From positions 1 through 35,128 of the forward strand of contig QLTX01000004.1 of NCBI GenBank assembly GCA_018725175.1: DNA of 35,128 bases, read 5' to 3'. The DNA comes from Candidatus Psychracetigena formicireducens. GTDB taxonomy: Bacteria; Coprothermobacterota; HKB111. Below the pieces are notes generated by a model. The model was given only the letters and a program-made list of their open reading frames with translations, did no database searches and was not told where the DNA came from. The number at the start of each line of letters is the position of its first letter. The stretch's first letter is position 1. This document shows, one piece after another, positions 1-8,829 of this stretch. The position numbers and the translations under genes were made by a program.

Positions 1-121
1 GGTGGATACCACCAACCAGAGTGAGTATATATTACAGGAAAGAGGGGTGGGTGTCAATAGGTGAAGGGGTAAGAGGAGAGTAATAACTAAACATAAGAAT
101 CTGTAACCAGGGATATAAAAC

Positions 122-161
122 AAAAAGTTGCAGGAAAAATAAACTTCAACTGCAACTTTTT
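122..161 (-). terminator. Intrinsic terminator after thyX
   Basis: A perfect 12-bp inverted repeat (AAAAAGTTGCAG at 122-133, CTGCAACTTTTT at 150-161) encloses a 16-nt loop. On the minus strand the second arm runs into a U-tract, as in a Rho-independent terminator, and it sits 39 bp past the thyX stop. The arms begin and end in A/T runs, so it could work in both directions. Bases 1-121 hold no gene I can support; the only structure there is a short GGTGG-ATA-CCACC inverted repeat at 1-13, cut by the window edge. Confidence 0.8.
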
Positions 162-199
162 CGTTAAAAAGAGGTGTATCTAATATTTTTTAAAAATAA

Positions 200-880
200 T
201 CAAGCCTTTTTTGCTGAAATTAAAACTTCGCAGGGCGTATCTTCCGGACACTTACCGAGATGAAGGCACTGAGCTTGTAAGAGAGAAGCCAGGAAAGGCG
301 ATACTGTTCCCACCGCTTTTCGCACTTCCTCAAATAAAGAGAGGATTTCCCATTGAGATAGGGTGCATAATCTAACAGAACAGGTGTTCCAGAGTTCTCG
401 CATATTCATAGTCATAACGATACGAGTATCCAGTCCATGAGGTAATAAGTACCTGGCATCTTCCATAGGAATCCCCAAAGTACAGAGCTTATGGTAGGCA
501 TCCATAGTTTTCTTCTCTATATCTTTCATAATCTTTAAGGCTTCAGAGTTACGCTGTATAGAAGGTGGTATTATCAGGTTGTTATCTTTCATAGAAGCAT
601 ACCGTTGGCTTTGCTGGGTATAAGAAGCTAACCGATGTCTTACCAGTTGATGAGAGGTTACCCGTGAAATACCTTCAATACCAAAAACAAAAGAAACATG
701 CTCTAATATTGAAAGGTGACCCCACTTAACCAGATTGCGGACGAGCTTTTCTTTTTCACTTTCTTTTGGTTTTACTTTAAGTTGGGTATCAAAATCTCCT
801 ACATAACGAGAGGTACGCGCTGCTAAGTAGAGCACTTCCATAGGGTTTTCCGTTTTACTTAAAATAATTACTCTAATCAT
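200..880 (-). CDS. thyX: Flavin-dependent thymidylate synthase ThyX
   Basis: Makes dTMP from dUMP using FAD/NADPH and methylene-tetrahydrofolate; the alternative to ThyA. The signature RHRxxSxxxxSxR is complete (RHRLASYTQQSQR, about residues 81-93), and a C-terminal R-I-V-M-T-M-N segment matches the family. Length, 226 residues, is normal. I prefer the ATG at 880, which overlaps the rho stop by one base (TGATG); a GTG codon directly before it at 883 is possible. A GGTGGGA purine stretch lies just upstream inside rho. It is the last gene of the array, followed by a strong terminator. Co-transcription with rho is implied by the overlap; no functional link is known to me. Confidence 0.95.
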   Translation of the reverse strand: MIRVIILSKTENPMEVLYLAARTSRYVGDFDTQLKVKPKESEKEKLVRNLVKWGHLSILEHVSFVFGIEGISRVTSHQLVRHRLASYTQQSQRYASMKDNNLIIPPSIQRNSEALKIMKDIEKKTMDAYHKLCTLGIPMEDARYLLPHGLDTRIVMTMNMRELWNTCSVRLCTLSQWEILSLFEEVRKAVGTVSPFLASLLQAQCLHLGKCPEDTPCEVLISAKKA

Positions 881-2241
881 CACATTCCCACCTTTGACAG
901 AGTTTGAAAAAATTCCCGATTTGAGCGGGTTCGTCTCAATAAGTTTATAATTTGATCCATTGCCTGAACAGATTCAGAATCAGCAATTAATCTTCTCAAT
1001 TTATAAATCTGCTCTAAATCGTCAGGGGAATAAAGAAGTTCTTCATGCCTTGTGCCTGACCTCTGCACATTGATTGCCGGAAACAATCTGCGTTCAGCTA
1101 ACTTTCTATCTAAAACCAACTCCATATTACCGGTACCCTTAAACTCTTCAAATATCACTTCGTCCATTCTGCTACCTGTTTCTACTAAAGCAGTAGCCAG
1201 TATGGTTAAACTACCTCCAAATTCCACATTTCGAGCTGCCCCGAAAAATCTTTTGGGTCCCTGGATAGAAGCCGGGTCAAGTCCTCCTGACAAAGTTCTT
1301 CCGCTGGGAGGTATATAATTGTTATAAGCGCGGGTCATCCTGGTAATACCATCAAGTAAAATTACTACATGTCTTCCGATTTCTACTAACCTTTTAGCTT
1401 TCTCCAGGGTTAATTCAGCCACCCGAACATGGTTTTCCGGGCCTAAATCAAAAGTAGAGCTGACTACCTCAGCTTTCTCTACCGAACGCCTTATATCGGT
1501 AACTTCCTCTGGTCTTTCATCCACAAGCAAGATAATAACTAAAACATCGCCATACTTTTTGGTTACTGCCTGAGCAATCTTTTTTATGATGGTAGTTTTG
1601 CCCGCTTTGGGAGGAGCCACAATAAGGCCCCTCTGCCCTCTTCCTATAGGGGCAATCAAATCCACCAGCCTGGTTGCCAGATCTTGAGAATCAGTTTCCA
1701 GTATAAGTTGTTCACGGGGAAAGATAGGAGTAAGGCTTTCAAAACGGGGCCTCCCTCTCACTTCATCAGGTTTCATCCCGTTGACAGAAATAATCTCAGC
1801 TAAGGCGGGATATTTTTCCTGTGTTTGTACTCGTGGAGGCCTTGTCCAGCAAATTATAGTATCGCCGGTCCTTAGACCTAACTTCCTTATATAAGCAGGA
1901 GAAACATATATATCTAAAGAAGACATAGTGTATTTAGTTCGCAGAAAACCGAAACCTTCTTCTAATATTTCCAGAACTCCGGTTTCTTGAACTACAGCAG
2001 GTACAACTGCTGTTGAATGAAGACTGGATTTGCTCTCCTGAATTTTGGCTTCGTGAGTTTTTACTTTGGAAACCTCTATATCTTTTTCAGAAACTTTTCT
2101 TTCTAAAATATCCTGAATTTTCTTGGTTAAAACTTCTTTAGGCAATCTGGAAAAACCCTTAATGCCTAATTCTTTGGCAATTAGAAACTGTTTTCTAATG
2201 GGTAAATTCGGAATATCGCTCGGTATATAATTTACTGACAT
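880..2241 (-). CDS. rho: Transcription termination factor Rho
   Basis: Hexameric RNA-dependent ATPase/helicase that ends transcription on C-rich, unstructured RNA. Visible in order: an N-terminal Rho_N helical region with P-N-L-P-I-R-K, a lysine/glutamate-rich variable linker (about 45-80), the cold-shock-like RNA-binding fold (EEGFGFLR, then YVSP), Walker A (APPKAGKT, near 209-216) and Walker B ([10 protein letters not shown]). Length, 453 residues, is ordinary. The frame stays open upstream to a GTG at 2283, but that start has no ribosome site. The ATG at 2241 has AGGAGG 13 nt upstream, longer than usual, and begins where homologues begin. It sits between a folate enzyme and thyX. Confidence 0.96.
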   Translation of the reverse strand: MSVNYIPSDIPNLPIRKQFLIAKELGIKGFSRLPKEVLTKKIQDILERKVSEKDIEVSKVKTHEAKIQESKSSLHSTAVVPAVVQETGVLEILEEGFGFLRTKYTMSSLDIYVSPAYIRKLGLRTGDTIICWTRPPRVQTQEKYPALAEIISVNGMKPDEVRGRPRFESLTPIFPREQLILETDSQDLATRLVDLIAPIGRGQRGLIVAPPKAGKTTIIKKIAQAVTKKYGDVLVIILLVDERPEEVTDIRRSVEKAEVVSSTFDLGPENHVRVAELTLEKAKRLVEIGRHVVILLDGITRMTRAYNNYIPPSGRTLSGGLDPASIQGPKRFFGAARNVEFGGSLTILATALVETGSRMDEVIFEEFKGTGNMELVLDRKLAERRLFPAINVQRSGTRHEELLYSPDDLEQIYKLRRLIADSESVQAMDQIINLLRRTRSNREFFQTLSKVGM

Positions 2242-2300
2242 GCTTGGTGAATTTCCTCCTTGGGTAATAAAACAAGAATGCACTGTATAGAATACAATAA

Positions 2301-2897
2301 TTATTCAAAGGTGTCAACTGTTTTAAGATAAGAATCAACTACGGCGCTAATTTGCCGCTCTTTACTCCTGTAATTATTAATTATTTCCTTTAGACAGGAA
2401 ATAATTTCGTCTCTAAGGGATCCGGGAGGCATTTCCTCCAGATTAATCCGAGCATTAAGAATCCCTCCCAGGGTGGCAATCTGAGCCATCAAAGAAGAAA
2501 TCAAAGCATCGGTAATAGCTTTAGAGTTACCTTTTAAAGATAAATCTAAAGCAGTATCCATAAAAGCTAAACCTTCAAAACTTATTTTTAACGGGGTTAA
2601 AGCTGCTTGATGTAATGAGTCTTTTATGCCGGTTTTATGGCGAAAAGATTCTATTACTTTAAGATACTTATCTGCATCTTCTTCCGCTAATTCTAACCCT
2701 TTTTGTATAATACTCGCGCATTTATCATTATACTCAGGTAAATAACCCTGTTTTTTGCTTATTGAACAAACTTTCCGAGATAAAGCTCCGGCTAAAGAAA
2801 GTAGAAGAGCAGAAACGCTCCCTCCACCAGGGACTGGGCTGTTGGAGCTAATGCTGTCTAATAAATCCACAAAACTTACATTTTTGAATTGAACCAT
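2301..2897 (-). CDS. Cyclodeaminase/cyclohydrolase family protein (FchA-like)
   Basis: 198-residue protein of the formiminotransferase-cyclodeaminase C-terminal family (FtcD_C), which includes the stand-alone methenyl-tetrahydrofolate cyclohydrolase FchA of clostridia. The hallmark N-terminal loop PVPGGGSVSALL (about residues 22-33) is intact, and the rest is all-helical, as in the family. It probably interconverts 5,10-methenyl- and 10-formyl-tetrahydrofolate or deaminates formimino-tetrahydrofolate; sequence alone cannot choose. It overlaps the end of rodA by 22 bp. Thymidylate synthesis by ThyX two genes downstream uses a related folate, the only nearby link. No formiminotransferase domain or other one-carbon gene is present. 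Confidence 0.85.
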   Translation of the reverse strand: MVQFKNVSFVDLLDSISSNSPVPGGGSVSALLLSLAGALSRKVCSISKKQGYLPEYNDKCASIIQKGLELAEEDADKYLKVIESFRHKTGIKDSLHQAALTPLKISFEGLAFMDTALDLSLKGNSKAITDALISSLMAQIATLGGILNARINLEEMPPGSLRDEIISCLKEIINNYRSKERQISAVVDSYLKTVDTFE

Positions 2898-3952
2898 AAT
2901 CCTCTATTCTCCTTTTTTGAACAGGCTGTAATTAAAAGTCCCAAGGCCAGGTAATTTTTAATCATGGCGCTACCACCATAACTGATGAATGGTAAAGGAA
3001 TACCCACCACCGGGGCTATCCCCATATTCATCCCAATATTTATCAAGGTTTCAAATCCCCACATTCCTAAAACACCGGCAATCAATAAAACGCCCTGTGG
3101 GGTAAGACTAGCGGAAATTAACGATAAGGTAAGTCCAAATATTATCATAAAAGAGAAAATTATAAATAGACCCAGCATAAAGCCACCTTGTTCCATTAAT
3201 GAAGCAAAAGCAAAATCTGACCAGGGTACTGGCAGAAAACCTAACCTGGCCTGGGTTCCCTGCATAAACCCTTTTCCCGTAAACCCTCCTGAACCCACAG
3301 TAATCAGGGATTGCATTATATTATATCCAAGACCACCAGGATCTAATCCGGGGTTAATAAAAACCAGCAACCTTGCTTTCTGGAAATCTTCCAGCATGAA
3401 CCAGCCAAAAGGCATGACCAGTAAGAAAATTACAGATAAAACAACTAAATATTTTAATGGAAGGTTAGAGAAATAAACCATACTTATAAAAATCATTCCC
3501 AGAACCAATGAAGTACCGAGATGAGGTTGCCAATACACCAGCAACCCATAAATTCCGAAAGTTAATATTGAATAGAAATATTTAAGTAAGGGGTTTCCTT
3601 TTTTAGTTAACAAAGTGGCTAAAGCCAGAATAAGAGATATCTTGGCGAACTCTGAAGGTTGGAATTGAAAACCACCGAGACTTATCCAACGAGTAGCACC
3701 GAAGGCTTCTTTTCCCATTCCGAGGGGAATGAGGATAAGTGTAATTAAACCTACTATATAGGCAAAAGGCGCTAACCACATAAAACGCTTCAAGTTAATA
3801 AATCTCATGAAAATAAGGATTAATACTCCCAGAAAAAAGGCAAATATCTGCATATAAAATTGATTGGAATAGCCCTGGTGTATGGAATAAAGATTTACTA
3901 AACCGAGGCTGGTTAAGATAACGGTTAGAATAAAAATAATTACTAATCTCAT
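2876..3952 (-). CDS. rodA: Rod-shape SEDS peptidoglycan glycosyltransferase RodA
   Basis: Integral membrane polymerase of the elongasome that links lipid II into glycan strands together with the PBP2 encoded just upstream. The 358-residue protein has about ten hydrophobic segments starting at residue 3. SEDS hallmarks are present: PWSDFAFA, carrying the conserved catalytic aspartate, and the C-terminal PLPFISYGGS motif. FtsW and SpoVE share the fold, but the place next to mreBCD-mrdA favours RodA. The 60-bp gap to mrdA holds a 21-nt palindrome (3969-3989). Confidence 0.94.
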   Translation of the reverse strand: MRLVIIFILTVILTSLGLVNLYSIHQGYSNQFYMQIFAFFLGVLILIFMRFINLKRFMWLAPFAYIVGLITLILIPLGMGKEAFGATRWISLGGFQFQPSEFAKISLILALATLLTKKGNPLLKYFYSILTFGIYGLLVYWQPHLGTSLVLGMIFISMVYFSNLPLKYLVVLSVIFLLVMPFGWFMLEDFQKARLLVFINPGLDPGGLGYNIMQSLITVGSGGFTGKGFMQGTQARLGFLPVPWSDFAFASLMEQGGFMLGLFIIFSFMIIFGLTLSLISASLTPQGVLLIAGVLGMWGFETLINIGMNMGIAPVVGIPLPFISYGGSAMIKNYLALGLLITACSKKENRGLWFNSKM

Positions 3953-3968
3953 TCTTAAACCTGCATAA

Positions 3969-3989
3969 TTTTTTTAAGGCTTAAAAAAA
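3969..3989. repeat. 21-nt AT-rich perfect palindrome between mrdA and rodA
   Basis: Arms TTTTTTTAAG (3969-3978) and CTTAAAAAAA (3980-3989) are perfect complements around one central base. In RNA this would fold as a roughly 8-bp A/U-rich stem with a 5-nt loop. On the minus strand the U-run lies on the 5' side, so it does not look like an ordinary terminator. It may be an mRNA processing or attenuation element, or simply AT-rich spacer. Confidence 0.5.
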
Positions 3990-4012
3990 GGCTACCACTG
4001 GAGAAAAGAGGA

Positions 4013-5764
4013 TCAGTTTCCTCTATTTTTATACTCAATCCAGGCCTCAAGAACTCTTCTCATATAAGGTGCTAATCTATTGGCTAAGTCATACCTACTG
4101 CTTTCAGAAAGAATTACTGCTACTACTTCTGGGTCATTAGCTGGAGCATAGGCAACCAGCCACAAGTGAGGTCTTTCGTTACGAGCAGTCTGAGCTGTAC
4201 CAGTCTTAGCGGCTACTTCTATAGGCAACTCTCTGAGTGGGCTTAATCCACCACCGTGAGTAACTGCTCTTCTTAGCCCTTCTTTGATTACTTTAATTGT
4301 GTTCAAAGGTACATCCTGGAAAAGGGGAGGAAAATAAGCTCGGTATATTTCTTCACCCTGGTTGTTCCTGACACTCTTGACTATATGGGGATTAACCCTA
4401 TACCCACCATTGGCAATAAAACTGTAAAAAGATGCCATCTGCAGAGGGGTTGCCAGTAAATAACCCTGACCAATTGATAAATTAGCGGTATCCCCAGCAT
4501 ACCATCTCTCTTTTATTTTTTCTCTTTTCCATTGGGGATTAGGAAATAAGCCCTGAAGTTCGTTGGGTAAATCTATACCTGTAGGTTTGCCAAATCCAAG
4601 ATTTTCAGCGTATTCAACTATCTTGTTAATACCAACTTCTGCTCCCAGCGTATAAAAATAGACGTTACAGGAGACAGCGATTGCTTCGCGCATATCAACC
4701 GCTCCATGTCCCCTTGGATAAGTCCAGCATCTGAAAACCCTCCCTCCTACAGTTAAAAAACCACGGCAATTTACTACTGTTCTATCTGTAAACATTCCGC
4801 TTTCTAGCCCAGCAATAGCTACTAAAGCTTTAAAGGTAGAGCCAGGTGGATATTGACCACTAATAGCCCTATTAACCAATGCTCTGCCTTGCATCCAGAG
4901 GTTCCAGATAGCCTGTCCCAATCCTCTAACGAAATAATTAGGATTATAATTGGGGTTACTAACAAAAGCAAGAATTTCACCATTTTTAGGGTTCATCAGA
5001 ATAGCAGCCCCCGGTAAATCTTTAATAATATCTGATACTTTCAGCTGAAGTTCGTCCGACAGTGTAAGAACCAGGTTATTACCTTTTTCGGGCAACTTTT
5101 CACTTTGCAAAAATCTTTCTTTACCGAGAACATCAACTTTGAATACTTGCTTTCCTTTTATACCTCGTAGATATTCTTCATACTGTTTTTCTACACCAGT
5201 TTTACCAATTCTATCTCCTGAAGTATAGCCCCGATGAAATAATCTAAACAGCTCTTCTTTACTTATTTCATCCACATATCCTATAGCATGAGCAAAAGAT
5301 TCTGCTTTCTCATATTTTCTTAGCGGGGACATCTCTACGGATAATCCCGGGAACTCTTTTTCTTTTATTTTCAGTTCCAAAACTTTGTCCAGGGGAATAT
5401 CAACCGCAACTATCCTGGGATAATAATAGGGTAATAACTCATCATTTATAGCTTTCAAAACATCCTCTCTGGTAACTCCTAAGGTAGAAATAAGTAATTC
5501 AATTATCTTATCTTCATCTTTGATGTCTGCTGGAGTAACTTTTATTACATAAGTAAGAATATCATGAGCTAAAATTGTCCCTTCCCGGCTAACTATATTG
5601 CCCCGGGGTGCTTGAACCAGTATAGTTCTGAGAAAGTTTCTAACTGATAGATTAGCATACTCCTCGCCTCTAATTACCTGAAGGTAAAACAGCCTACCTG
5701 AAAAAAGCAGGGTTAAAACAAGTATTAATATTAATGCGAAAAACTGCTTTGCCCGGATATCCAT
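4013..5764 (-). CDS. mrdA: Penicillin-binding protein 2 (elongasome transpeptidase)
   Basis: Class B PBP of 583 residues that cross-links peptidoglycan during side-wall growth as partner of RodA. It has an N-terminal membrane anchor (about 7-30), the PBP dimer/pedestal region (APRGNIVSREG at 52-62, then a D-R-I-G-K-T-G-V-E segment) and a transpeptidase domain with all three catalytic motifs: STFK (309-312), SCN (365-367) and KTGT (520-523). The first 34 bp overlap mreD, implying translational coupling. Length and order match PBP2 rather than the FtsI/SpoVD type, and no PASTA domains are present. Confidence 0.95.
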   Translation of the reverse strand: MDIRAKQFFALILILVLTLLFSGRLFYLQVIRGEEYANLSVRNFLRTILVQAPRGNIVSREGTILAHDILTYVIKVTPADIKDEDKIIELLISTLGVTREDVLKAINDELLPYYYPRIVAVDIPLDKVLELKIKEKEFPGLSVEMSPLRKYEKAESFAHAIGYVDEISKEELFRLFHRGYTSGDRIGKTGVEKQYEEYLRGIKGKQVFKVDVLGKERFLQSEKLPEKGNNLVLTLSDELQLKVSDIIKDLPGAAILMNPKNGEILAFVSNPNYNPNYFVRGLGQAIWNLWMQGRALVNRAISGQYPPGSTFKALVAIAGLESGMFTDRTVVNCRGFLTVGGRVFRCWTYPRGHGAVDMREAIAVSCNVYFYTLGAEVGINKIVEYAENLGFGKPTGIDLPNELQGLFPNPQWKREKIKERWYAGDTANLSIGQGYLLATPLQMASFYSFIANGGYRVNPHIVKSVRNNQGEEIYRAYFPPLFQDVPLNTIKVIKEGLRRAVTHGGGLSPLRELPIEVAAKTGTAQTARNERPHLWLVAYAPANDPEVVAVILSESSRYDLANRLAPYMRRVLEAWIEYKNRGN

Positions 5765-6195
5765 GGGGAAACTTTAATAGCGTAGAATAAAGCCAAAAGC
5801 ATAGTTAATAGTACTTTTGGTAATAAGGCGGTCAAAAACTGGGAATTTATTTGCAGGTTGAAAAACAACACTTTAATTATCAGGAAAGCAGTATAGGTTA
5901 ACATCACCTTTAAAATAACCGAAGAAGTAGAAATAAACAGATTTCTACCGGTAGTTATAAGGTTAATAATATACTGAATAGCGAAAGGTAATAATAGTAA
6001 AACCACCAAAAATAAAGGCTCCCTGCTAACTGAAGCACCTAAAAGTATTGTCAGAAAGAAAGGTAAATTTAGTCTATGGTTTTTACCTGATTGACTGATG
6101 GTTATAGCCAGAGGAAGGTCAAATAAAGAAAAAAAAGGCCAGGTAGAAATGAAGAAAGAGCTTATCAGGATAATTGAAGGCCAATAGGTTTTCAA
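5731..6195 (-). CDS. mreD: Rod shape-determining protein MreD
   Basis: A 154-residue, very hydrophobic protein with about five membrane segments and no soluble domain, the usual form of MreD, a membrane partner of MreC and RodA. MreD is poorly conserved, so the call rests on size, topology and position between mreC and mrdA. The start is a TTG whose TTGA overlaps the mreC stop; the end overlaps mrdA by 34 bp. Confidence 0.88.
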   Translation of the reverse strand: MKTYWPSIILISSFFISTWPFFSLFDLPLAITISQSGKNHRLNLPFFLTILLGASVSREPLFLVVLLLLPFAIQYIINLITTGRNLFISTSSVILKVMLTYTAFLIIKVLFFNLQINSQFLTALLPKVLLTMLLALFYAIKVSPWISGQSSFSH

Positions 6196-6989
6196 TCAGG
6201 ATTTACCCCCAATACTATGAGAAAGAACCTTCCTCCTGCTGGATTTACCAGGGGTTCAACCTTAGCAGAAGGAGTTATTTTGCCAACAACATCAACTGAT
6301 TTTATTTTTCCGATAGGCAAACCGAAAATACCTTCTCTGGAAGAAGATACTACCAGTTGACCCACCTGAATCTGAAGGTTTAATGAGAGGAACTCCATAT
6401 TTAGATTTTCTTTCCCTCCTCTCACCACCCCCATTTCTCCTCCTGGGTCAACCATGCCTCCTATAGCAAAATCCTCATTGTTGGTGAGAACTGCCAGGGA
6501 GGTGGTTTCAAATACTCTAACCACTTTCCCAGCAACACCTCCGCCATATAAAAGGGTTAAGCCTTCTACTACACCATCCCGGGCTCCCCTATCCAGGATG
6601 AGGGATGGAGAAAAAATACTAAAATCGGTCCCGATTACTCTTGCTCCTATAAAATTAAGATTTATCGGAAGCTCTTTAATTTTCCATAAATCTCTTAAAA
6701 CTTTGTTTTCCGCTCTTAATCTTTCAATTTGCAGGTTTAAAGTTTTAATAAGCTGTAAATTCTCTTTATAATCAGCTCTTTCTCTCAAAACATTTTCAAA
6801 ATTAATAATAGCTCCTCCCCAATCTTCAATAGCCCTGCCAAGGTTCCACCAAAAAGAAATTAAACCTCTGGTGGAGTCTATAATAGAACCTCCGATAACC
6901 GTGAATAAAGGTTTACCACCAGGCGGAGTAATTGATAAAACAATGACAACCAAAAGTAGTAGGAAGACCTGTAGAATGGTTTTACTCAT
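6192..6989 (-). CDS. mreC: Rod shape-determining protein MreC
   Basis: 265 residues: an N-terminal membrane anchor (about 4-21), an extracytoplasmic coiled coil (about 65-100, with leucine/lysine/glutamate heptads) and the double beta-barrel domain typical of MreC (G-A-R-V-I-G, S-L-I-L-D-R-G, then G-V-A-G-K-V and P-I-G-K-I). It scaffolds the elongasome outside the membrane and stimulates PBP2. It starts immediately after the mreB stop with no spacer. Confidence 0.93.
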   Translation of the reverse strand: MSKTILQVFLLLLVVIVLSITPPGGKPLFTVIGGSIIDSTRGLISFWWNLGRAIEDWGGAIINFENVLRERADYKENLQLIKTLNLQIERLRAENKVLRDLWKIKELPINLNFIGARVIGTDFSIFSPSLILDRGARDGVVEGLTLLYGGGVAGKVVRVFETTSLAVLTNNEDFAIGGMVDPGGEMGVVRGGKENLNMEFLSLNLQIQVGQLVVSSSREGIFGLPIGKIKSVDVVGKITPSAKVEPLVNPAGGRFFLIVLGVNPD

Positions 6990-8024
6990 TTATCTATTAG
7001 TTTTAGAGGAAAACAATACTTTTCTAAATATGCTCAAATTAGACAGCGCTTTACCTGCCCCTAAAGCGACCGATTCCAGGGCTTTGGGAGCTATATGTAC
7101 AGGAATACCAATTTCCCTGGTAAGAAACTGGTCAAGGCCTTTGATTAAAGCTCCGCCTCCTGCCAGCATCATGCCCCTATCCAGGACATCAGCTGATAAT
7201 TCAGGTGGGGTAATTTCCAGGGTAGATTTCACCAGGTCAGCTATACCGGTGAATATTTTTTGAAGAACATCCCTCAACTCATCAGAATTGGCTTCTACCA
7301 TCCTGGGAAGGCCTGAGATTAAATCCCTTCCTTTCACAGGAGCTGTTTTTACCCCATTATAAGGAAAAGCAGAACCGATATTTATCTTAATATCTTCAGC
7401 GGTATAATCTCCAATTAGTAAATTGTAATGGTGGCGGAAAAACCTGCTAACTTCTTCGTTCATCTCGTCGCCTGCGATTCTGCTGGACATAGAAGCTACT
7501 ATTCCTCCCATAGAGATGACTGCTGCTTCAGTGGTTCCACCACCTATATCTAACACCATACAGCCACGAGGTTCCATAACGGGTAAACCTGCACCAATAG
7601 CTGCAGACATAGGTTCGTCAATAAGATATACTTCCCGAGCTCCAGAAGCTAAGGTTGCTTCTTCTACCGCTCTTTTTTCCACCTGAGTAGCTCCTGAAGG
7701 AATGCCTACAATAACACGGGGTTTGCCAGCTAAAAAACTCCAGAATGATTTATTTCTGCTTAAGGCTTTGTCTATAAAATAACTTAACATGGATTCGGTT
7801 ACGGAAAACTCAGCAATAACACCATCTTTTAATGGTCTACAGATATATATATCATCAGTTGTTCTGCCTGCCATCCTCCGGGCATCCATTCCAACAGCAA
7901 ACACTTTATTACTTCTACGCTCCAGGGCTACGATGGTAGGTTCATTAACTAAAATCCCACTTCCTTTAACATACACAATGGTAGTTGCGGTGCCTAAATC
8001 TATGGCAATATCTTTTCCAAACAT
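6990..8024 (-). CDS. mreB: Rod shape-determining actin homologue MreB
   Basis: Bacterial actin that forms membrane-bound filaments guiding side-wall synthesis. Phosphate-1 motif DLGTATT (about 9-15), phosphate-2 motif LDIGGGTTE (about 163-171) and the adenosine motif MLAGGGALIKGL (near 291-302) are all present; length, 344, is normal. The ATG is preceded by AGGAGA at good spacing. It begins the wall-synthesis set after a 60-bp gap, one of the larger gaps in the array, with a possible promoter and a 14-nt palindrome upstream. Paralogues such as Mbl cannot be excluded, but the mreCD context favours MreB. Confidence 0.96.
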   Translation of the reverse strand: MFGKDIAIDLGTATTIVYVKGSGILVNEPTIVALERRSNKVFAVGMDARRMAGRTTDDIYICRPLKDGVIAEFSVTESMLSYFIDKALSRNKSFWSFLAGKPRVIVGIPSGATQVEKRAVEEATLASGAREVYLIDEPMSAAIGAGLPVMEPRGCMVLDIGGGTTEAAVISMGGIVASMSSRIAGDEMNEEVSRFFRHHYNLLIGDYTAEDIKINIGSAFPYNGVKTAPVKGRDLISGLPRMVEANSDELRDVLQKIFTGIADLVKSTLEITPPELSADVLDRGMMLAGGGALIKGLDQFLTREIGIPVHIAPKALESVALGAGKALSNLSIFRKVLFSSKTNR

Positions 8025-8063
8025 TATTTTAATTTCTCCTTTATAAGAAGGTTTAACAAAATT

Positions 8064-8092
8064 ATTGTATCATGATAATTATCATTAATTTA
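8064..8092 (-). promoter_or_regulatory. Possible mreB promoter with a palindromic operator-like site
   Basis: On the minus strand a -10-like TACAAT (8069-8064) lies about 40 bp before the mreB start. The -35 position, 17 bp upstream, is poor (TAAATT). Between them is a perfect 14-nt palindrome ATGATAATTATCAT (8072-8085), whose core TGATAATTATCA resembles half-sites of Fur-type boxes. A repressor bound there would cover the promoter. The motif is short and AT-rich, so chance is possible. Confidence 0.35.
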
Positions 8093-8333
8093 AATAATAA
8101 ACATATAAACCTACTAATAAACCCAATAAACCCCCGAGAGACACCTTGAATTTAAAAGAAAAGGAGAAAGACATAATAATTAAGTTAACCTCATTAACAA
8201 TCAGCTTTAGTTCCGGCCCCTCAAATAATATAGGAATAACATCTTTTAAAGCTAAGGCCACTACATTTCCCAGGAGTAAACCAAAAAACAGTGCGCCTAT
8301 AAAAAAATACTTACGATTGTAAATCCTTGCCAC
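8085..8333 (-). CDS. Small DUF4321-like membrane protein
   Basis: 82 residues with two hydrophobic segments (about 9-32 and 66-80) around a region rich in hydrophobic residues with an S-F-S-F-S-F-K-F pattern. This layout resembles the DUF4321 family of small clostridial membrane proteins, often found near mreB and cell-division genes; function unknown. The start is GTG at 8333, overlapping the upstream Gx-family gene by 23 bp. Assignment is by pattern and position, so the family name is tentative. Confidence 0.7.
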   Translation of the reverse strand: MARIYNRKYFFIGALFFGLLLGNVVALALKDVIPILFEGPELKLIVNEVNLIIMSFSFSFKFKVSLGGLLGLLVGLYVYYLN

Positions 8334-8829
8334 TTATAAAACCTCCCAATCTTCTTAAAGTATACGCCCCGGTTGTTCCGATAAACACCCCTGCTAACAC
8401 TCCGCTTAGTAATAAAAAAGGAAGATAAACCACCAGATAGGGCTGCTGTAACAATATGACCACCATCAACCATTGAGTAAAATTATGCATCAAACCACCT
8501 AACATGCTTACAGCTACCACGCCTGTCTCCCTTTTATAAAAATAATACACTGCTTCCATAATCAAAGCGCTAACCACGCCTCCACCTAAACTCAGAAACC
8601 CCCTCAAATCAAAACCCAGAAATAGGTTTACGGTTATAGTTCTTAGAATAGTTATCCAGATAGCTGAATAAGTTCCTAGTGAATACAAGCCAATTACTGA
8701 CATCAGGTTAGCCAGGCCGAGCTTAATTCCAGGTACTGGAGCTGGTAGAGGTGGTTCTATTAAATTGAGCACTACTCCCAGTACTGTTAGAATACAAATT
8801 CTAACCATCTTGTTAGTGGGTGAGTCCAT
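8311..8829 (-). CDS. Gx transporter family protein (heptaprenyl diphosphate synthase component I-like)
   Basis: About 172 residues, with five or six membrane segments and conserved P-G-I-K-L-G-L-A-N and G-G-L-M-H-N elements. This pattern marks the Gx transporter family, also named heptaprenyl diphosphate synthase component I although it lacks prenyltransferase motifs. It is probably a small-molecule membrane carrier or the S component of an ECF-type importer. Members commonly neighbour NusG domain II proteins, ApbE and Rnf- or FMN-binding genes, as here, suggesting a role in supplying a flavin or quinone precursor; that is inference. The ATG at 8829 is preferred over a TTG at 8832. It overlaps the NusG-II gene. 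Confidence 0.8.
   Translation of the reverse strand: MDSPTNKMVRICILTVLGVVLNLIEPPLPAPVPGIKLGLANLMSVIGLYSLGTYSAIWITILRTITVNLFLGFDLRGFLSLGGGVVSALIMEAVYYFYKRETGVVAVSMLGGLMHNFTQWLMVVILLQQPYLVVYLPFLLLSGVLAGVFIGTTGAYTLRRLGGFISGKDLQS

Noticed and set aside
2242-2283. Longer Rho start at a GTG
   Set aside because: No ribosome site before it, and the extra 14 residues do not resemble Rho; the ATG at 2241 is better.
2985-3476. A 163-codon plus-strand frame
   Set aside because: Antisense to rodA; proline-rich translation typical of a shadow frame.
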